A DNA stretch of 10,628 bases from contig JBGSQC010000194.1 of assembly GCA_041738295.1 (NCBI GenBank), positions 1 to 10,628 of the forward strand. Direction: 5' to 3'. Origin of the DNA: Zhengella sp041738295 (lineage in GTDB: Bacteria > Pseudomonadota > Alphaproteobacteria > Rhizobiales > Rhizobiaceae). How positions within the stretch are numbered: position 1 is the first letter of the stretch; every line of letters starts with the position of its first letter. The translations under genes were made by a program, and so were the position numbers. Below, piece after piece: positions 8,124-10,628 of the stretch. The notes beneath the pieces were generated by a model. The model did not search any database, was not told the origin of the DNA, and was given only the letters and a program-made list of their open reading frames with translations.

Positions 8124-9191
8124 ATGTCCAGCTTCAAGCCCCTCGTCTTTTCCGGCGTCCAGCCGACCGGCAACCTGACCCTCGGCAATTATCTCGGTGC
8201 CATCCGCAAGTTCGTCGAGCTGCAGAACAGCCACGACTGCATTTATTGCGTCGTTGACATGCATGCCATCACCACCTGGCAGGACCCGGTGGACCTGATG
8301 GCCGCAACGCGCTCGGTCGCCGCCGCCTATCTGGCCGCAGGCATCGACCCCACCAAGCACATCGTCTTCAACCAGAGCCGCGTCGTGCAGCACGCCGAAC
8401 TGGCCTGGATCTTCAATTGCGTCGCCCGCATGGGCTGGCTGAACCGCATGACGCAGTTCAAGGAGAAGGCCGGCAAGGACAAGGAGAATGCCTCGGTCGG
8501 CCTGTTTGCCTATCCGACGCTGATGGCCGCCGACATCCTGCTTTACCGCGCCACCCATGTGCCGGTTGGCGACGACCAGAAGCAGCACCTGGAGCTGACC
8601 CGCGACATCGCGCAGAAGTTCAACAATGACTATTCCAAGCGCATTGCGGATCTGCGCCTCGGCGTCGAGATGAAGGCAGGCGATGAGACGGTCAACGGCT
8701 ATTTCCCGATCACCGAGCCGCTGATCGAGGGTCCGGCGACGCGCATCATGAGCCTGCGCGACGGCACCAAGAAAATGTCAAAGTCTGATCCCTCCGACAT
8801 GTCGCGCATCAACCTGACCGATGACGAGGAAGCCATCTCGCGCAAGATCCGCAAGGCCAAGACCGACCCTGATGCACTGCCTTCCGAGCTTGCCGGTCTG
8901 AAGGATCGCCCGGAAGCGGCCAATCTGGTTGGCATCTATGCGGCGCTGGCAGACAAGTCCCGCGAAGCGGTTTTGTCGGAATTTGGCGGCCAGCAATTCT
9001 CCGCCTTCAAGCCCGCGCTGGCTGATCTGGCCGTTGCCATGCTGGCCCCGATTGGCGCCGAGATGCGGCGCATCTCCGCCGACAAGGCCTATGTCGACCA
9101 GGTTCTGCGCGATGGCGGTGAGCGGGCTTCGGCCATTGCGGTGGAAACCATGAAGGATGTGCGCAAGATCACCGGTCTCCTGACCGGCTGA
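8124..9191 (+). CDS. trpS: Tryptophanyl-tRNA synthetase
   Basis: TrpS charges tRNA-Trp with tryptophan using ATP in the cytoplasm. It is a class Ic synthetase working as a homodimer. The 355-residue product has the HIGH-type signature as TGNLTLGN (residues 15-22) in FSGVQPTGNLTLGNYLGA, the tryptophan-pocket region with VVDMHAIT, the conserved YPTLMAADILLY and PVGDDQKQHLELTRDIA segments, and the KMSKS loop at 217-221 (GTKKMSKSDPS). The length fits alphaproteobacterial TrpS, slightly longer than the E. coli form. The start at 8124 is preceded by AGGAA at 8113-8117 with a six-base gap. It probably has its own promoter after the murJ terminator. A second, resistant TrpS copy exists in some bacteria, but this sequence looks like the standard housekeeping one. 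Confidence 0.97.
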   Translation: MSSFKPLVFSGVQPTGNLTLGNYLGAIRKFVELQNSHDCIYCVVDMHAITTWQDPVDLMAATRSVAAAYLAAGIDPTKHIVFNQSRVVQHAELAWIFNCVARMGWLNRMTQFKEKAGKDKENASVGLFAYPTLMAADILLYRATHVPVGDDQKQHLELTRDIAQKFNNDYSKRIADLRLGVEMKAGDETVNGYFPITEPLIEGPATRIMSLRDGTKKMSKSDPSDMSRINLTDDEEAISRKIRKAKTDPDALPSELAGLKDRPEAANLVGIYAALADKSREAVLSEFGGQQFSAFKPALADLAVAMLAPIGAEMRRISADKAYVDQVLRDGGERASAIAVETMKDVRKITGLLTG

Positions 9192-9198
9192 CGCACCG

Positions 9199-9252
9199 CC
9201 TTGCCGGCTGGCAGGCGAGGTGCCACCTTGCCCCCCGGCAAGCGAGGTGCCA
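9199..9252. repeat. Two-copy imperfect 27-base tandem repeat between trpS and the stress gene
   Basis: Positions 9199-9225 and 9226-9252 are adjacent copies that match at 23 of 27 bases. Three differences fall in a four-base loop (GGCT versus CCCC) and one falls in the right arm of a stem. Each copy can form a CTTGCC-loop-GGCARG hairpin: the second copy pairs perfectly, while the first keeps pairing in RNA through a G-U wobble. Each copy ends in GAGGTGCCA, whose GAGG can act as a ribosome site. The 27-base length is also nine codons in the frame of the following gene. Confidence 0.85.
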
Positions 9253-9274
9253 ATGTGCGCCCGTATCGAACATG

Positions 9275-9280
9275 AAGGGG
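9275..9280 (+). promoter_or_regulatory. Ribosome binding site that decides the stress-protein start
   Basis: AAGGGG lies five bases before the ATG at 9286 and is the best ribosome site in the area. A competing GAGG at 9244-9247 lies five bases before an in-frame ATG at 9253, so a longer product is possible. Confidence 0.6.
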
Positions 9281-9285
9281 CATTC

Positions 9286-9777
9286 ATGGTCTCCCGACGC
9301 TTGAGTCACGAAGCCGGCCACCGCCGGAAATTCCTTGCCGTCATTGATGAAACACCCGAATGCGAGCGCGCTGTCGCTTATGCCGCGCGCCGCGCGCTGA
9401 ACACAGGCGGTTCGCTGCTCCTCGTCTTTGTCATCCAGCCGGGCGATTTCCAGCATTGGCTGGGCGTCGAGCAGCTGATGCGGGAGGAGGCGCGCGAAGC
9501 CGCCCTTTCGGCGCTGAACGCCCATGCCACGCGCCTGCGCGAAGCGCTCGGCCTTAAGGCGGAACTGGTAACGCGGGAAGGCAAGACCACCGAAGAGATC
9601 CAGTCGCTGATCGAGGAAGACCAGGACATTGCCATCCTGGTCCTGGCTGCAGGCAATTCCTCCGAAGGTCCTGGACCACTGGTTTCCTCGATTGCCGGCA
9701 AGGTTGCGCCCTTTCCCATTCCGGTCACCGTGGTGCCGCACAACCTGACCGACGAGGACATTGACAGCCTCGCCTGA
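9286..9777 (+). CDS. Universal stress protein (UspA) family protein
   Basis: This 163-residue protein is a single Usp domain, a small cytoplasmic alpha/beta fold that usually dimerises and is linked to stress and stationary-phase survival. The exact role of this rhizobial branch is not established. The opening strand FLAVIDETPECERAVAYAARRA (residues 16-37), with Asp21 after the first strand, is typical, as is the later IAILVLAAG strand. The usual nucleotide loop G-x2-G-x9-G-S/T is not intact: from Gly123 the sequence reads GNSSEGPGPLVSS, so ATP binding is uncertain. The segment PIPVTVVP near 144-151 is the normal last strand. The start at 9286 is chosen for its AAGGGG site and for agreement with recalled rhizobial homologues beginning MVS-RLS; 9253 is an in-frame alternative adding 11 residues. 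No obvious promoter was seen in front, so it may be read from trpS. Confidence 0.88.
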   Translation: MVSRRLSHEAGHRRKFLAVIDETPECERAVAYAARRALNTGGSLLLVFVIQPGDFQHWLGVEQLMREEAREAALSALNAHATRLREALGLKAELVTREGKTTEEIQSLIEEDQDIAILVLAAGNSSEGPGPLVSSIAGKVAPFPIPVTVVPHNLTDEDIDSLA

Positions 9778-9799
9778 CCCTCGCCTGCTTTGGCTGCCC

Positions 9800-9828
9800 T
9801 TGAAAAAACACGGTCAGGGGGTTAAGTT
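9800..9828 (+). promoter_or_regulatory. Candidate sigma-70 promoter for the Nfu gene
   Basis: TTGAAA (9800-9805) and TAAGTT (9823-9828) are spaced by 17 bases in a locally AT-rich patch between the stress gene and Nfu. A start near 9835 would leave a leader of about 48 bases. The iron-box-like palindrome begins inside the -10 and covers the predicted start, which suits a repressor site. Confidence 0.5.
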
Positions 9829-9841
9829 GGAATCATTCTAA
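9827..9841. promoter_or_regulatory. Irr/ICE-like iron-responsive operator
   Basis: TTGGAATCATTCTAA is a near-perfect inverted repeat: TTGGAAT and ATTCTAA around a single central C, with one mismatch. It resembles the alphaproteobacterial iron control element bound by Irr, a Fur-family regulator, roughly TTAGAA-N3-TTCTAA. It overlaps the candidate -10 and start of an Fe-S cluster gene. Irr normally represses iron-using genes when iron or haem is scarce. The motif match and position are seen; binding by Irr is inference. Confidence 0.55.
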
Positions 9842-9882
9842 GGCCTGCCGCCCTGATGCCGCAGCCCGCCCGGAGAGACCCC

Positions 9883-10455
9883 ATGTTCATCCAGACCGAA
9901 GCCACGCCGAACCCGGCGACCCTGAAGTTCCTTCCCGGACAGGTGGTCCTTGCCGAAGGCACGGCGGATTTCCGCGATGGCGGGGTCGCAGGCGATGCCT
10001 CGCCGCTGGCCGGACGGCTGTTTGAAGTGCCGGGCGTCACCGGTGTTTTCTTTGGCTATGACTTTGTCACGGTGACCAAGGATGAGGCTTCCGACTGGCA
10101 GCACATCAAGCCTGCCATTCTGGGTGCCATCATGGAGCATTTCATGTCCGGTCTGCCGGTCATGCTGCAGGCTCAAGGGACCGAGAAGGAGCTTCCGGCG
10201 GAGGAATTCTTCGATAAGGCCGACACCGAGATCGTCGCCACCATCAAGGAACTGCTCGACACCCGCGTGCGGCCAGCCGTTGCCCAGGATGGCGGCGACA
10301 TCACCTTCCGCGGCTTCGAGAACGGCACGGTCTTCCTGCACATGAAGGGTGCCTGTGCCGGCTGCCCGTCCTCCACTGCAACGCTCGAGCACGGCATCCA
10401 GAACCTGCTTCGCCATTTCGTTCCTGAAGTCGAGCAGGTCGAGCAGGTCGTCTGA
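9883..10455 (+). CDS. Nfu-type Fe-S cluster scaffold/carrier (NifU-like C-terminal domain)
   Basis: The protein carries assembled iron-sulfur clusters to target enzymes in the cytoplasm. Its 190 residues show the two-domain layout of alphaproteobacterial and mitochondrial Nfu. An Nfu N-terminal domain opens with FIQTEATPNPATLKFLPG (residues 2-19) and reaches about residue 90. The NifU C-terminal domain spans about 110-185 and holds the cluster-binding CAGC motif with Cys158 and Cys161 in MKGACAGCPSSTATLEHGIQNLL. There is no IscU-like part, so it is not full nitrogenase NifU, and nothing here links it to nitrogen fixation. The start at 9883 follows GGAGAG (9872-9877) by five bases. A candidate promoter and Irr-like box lie upstream, so iron control is likely. 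The C-terminus has a short in-frame 9-base repeat (10429-10446). Some rhizobial literature, as I recall, calls an Irr-linked relative fssA. Confidence 0.93.
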   Translation: MFIQTEATPNPATLKFLPGQVVLAEGTADFRDGGVAGDASPLAGRLFEVPGVTGVFFGYDFVTVTKDEASDWQHIKPAILGAIMEHFMSGLPVMLQAQGTEKELPAEEFFDKADTEIVATIKELLDTRVRPAVAQDGGDITFRGFENGTVFLHMKGACAGCPSSTATLEHGIQNLLRHFVPEVEQVEQVV

Positions 10456-10484
10456 CCGCTTCTCATGCCGAACTTCAGCGCATG

Positions 10485-10513
10485 AAAAAGCCCGGACACT
10501 GTCCGGGCTTTTT
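10485..10513. terminator. Strong bidirectional intrinsic terminator
   Basis: AAAAAGCCCGGAC (10485-10497) and GTCCGGGCTTTTT (10501-10513) form a perfect 13-bp stem with a 3-base loop. A five-T tail ends the plus-strand transcript and, by symmetry, another ends the minus-strand transcript. It lies 29 bases after the Nfu stop and 21 bases after the convergent gene's stop, so it can serve both. Confidence 0.93.
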
Positions 10514-10534
10514 GCTTGTCAGAAAGGGAAACGC

Positions 10535-10628
10535 TCAGGCGTCCTTTTCGGCCTGCGCATTGGGCGCGCCGGGCTCGGCTGCCGGTGCCGCCGTCTTGGG
10601 TCCGCCGGTTGCCACGCCGACCATCGCC
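10535..10628 (-). CDS. C-terminal end of an unidentified convergent gene (partial)
   Basis: Reading leftward, an open frame enters from the window edge and ends at a TGA (10537-10535), giving 30 residues: AMVGVATGGPKTAAP followed by AAEPGAPNAQAEKDA. The tail is rich in Ala, Pro and Gly with acidic residues, like a flexible C-terminal extension, and it is too short to assign a family. Support comes from the bidirectional terminator placed just after its stop and from codon use like that of the neighbouring genes. In several related genomes other genes follow Nfu, so this junction may differ between lineages. Confidence 0.6.
   Translation of the reverse strand, partial: AMVGVATGGPKTAAPAAEPGAPNAQAEKDA

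Noticed and set aside
7984..8178. 64-codon open frame starting at the murJ stop (ATGA) and running into trpS, considered as a Trp leader peptide
   Set aside because: It has only one Trp codon and does not end before trpS, so it does not fit an attenuation leader. It crosses the terminator hairpin and the trpS start in another frame.
9883..10455. Link to nitrogen fixation through the name NifU
   Set aside because: The protein has the Nfu N-domain plus the C-terminal CxxC domain and lacks the IscU-like and ferredoxin-like parts of nitrogenase NifU. The neighbours are housekeeping genes.

Overview
The window looks like ordinary core chromosome from an alphaproteobacterium of the order Hyphomicrobiales (Rhizobiales), most like the Mesorhizobium/Phyllobacteriaceae end. 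That placement is inference from protein similarity recalled from memory, high GC, and gene order: mutS, then divergent maeB (tme)-glnD-murJ-trpS-universal stress protein-Nfu. As far as I recall, Sinorhizobium and its relatives have the same order. There are no tRNA or rRNA genes, insertion sequences, CRISPR arrays or phage genes, and no sign of transfer.

Layout. Positions 1-1105 (minus) carry the N-terminal part of mutS, cut by the window edge. A 136-base divergent spacer separates it from a plus-strand series: maeB (1242-3527), glnD (3603-6422), murJ (6419-7987, sharing 4 bases with glnD), trpS (8124-9191), a universal stress protein (9286-9777) and an Nfu-type Fe-S carrier (9883-10455). 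A strong two-way hairpin terminator at 10485-10513 separates Nfu from the C-terminal end of an unidentified convergent minus-strand gene (10535-10628). Long open frames antisense to maeB and glnD are coding-bias shadows.

How the genes work together. The neighbours are mostly housekeeping and not one pathway: mismatch repair, malate-to-pyruvate carbon flow, PII nitrogen sensing, lipid II flipping, tryptophan charging, stress response and Fe-S delivery. Transcription appears to be split into units. glnD-murJ is translationally coupled. A hairpin after murJ followed by a -35/-10 pair suggests trpS has its own promoter. Nfu has a separate promoter overlapped by an Irr/ICE-like iron operator.

The most interesting non-coding signals are the iron-box-like palindrome at the Nfu promoter (9827-9841), a 27-base imperfect tandem duplication between trpS and the stress gene (9199-9252), and a 10-bp hairpin just upstream of the likely glnD start (3571-3599). 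I found no convincing new biological system here.
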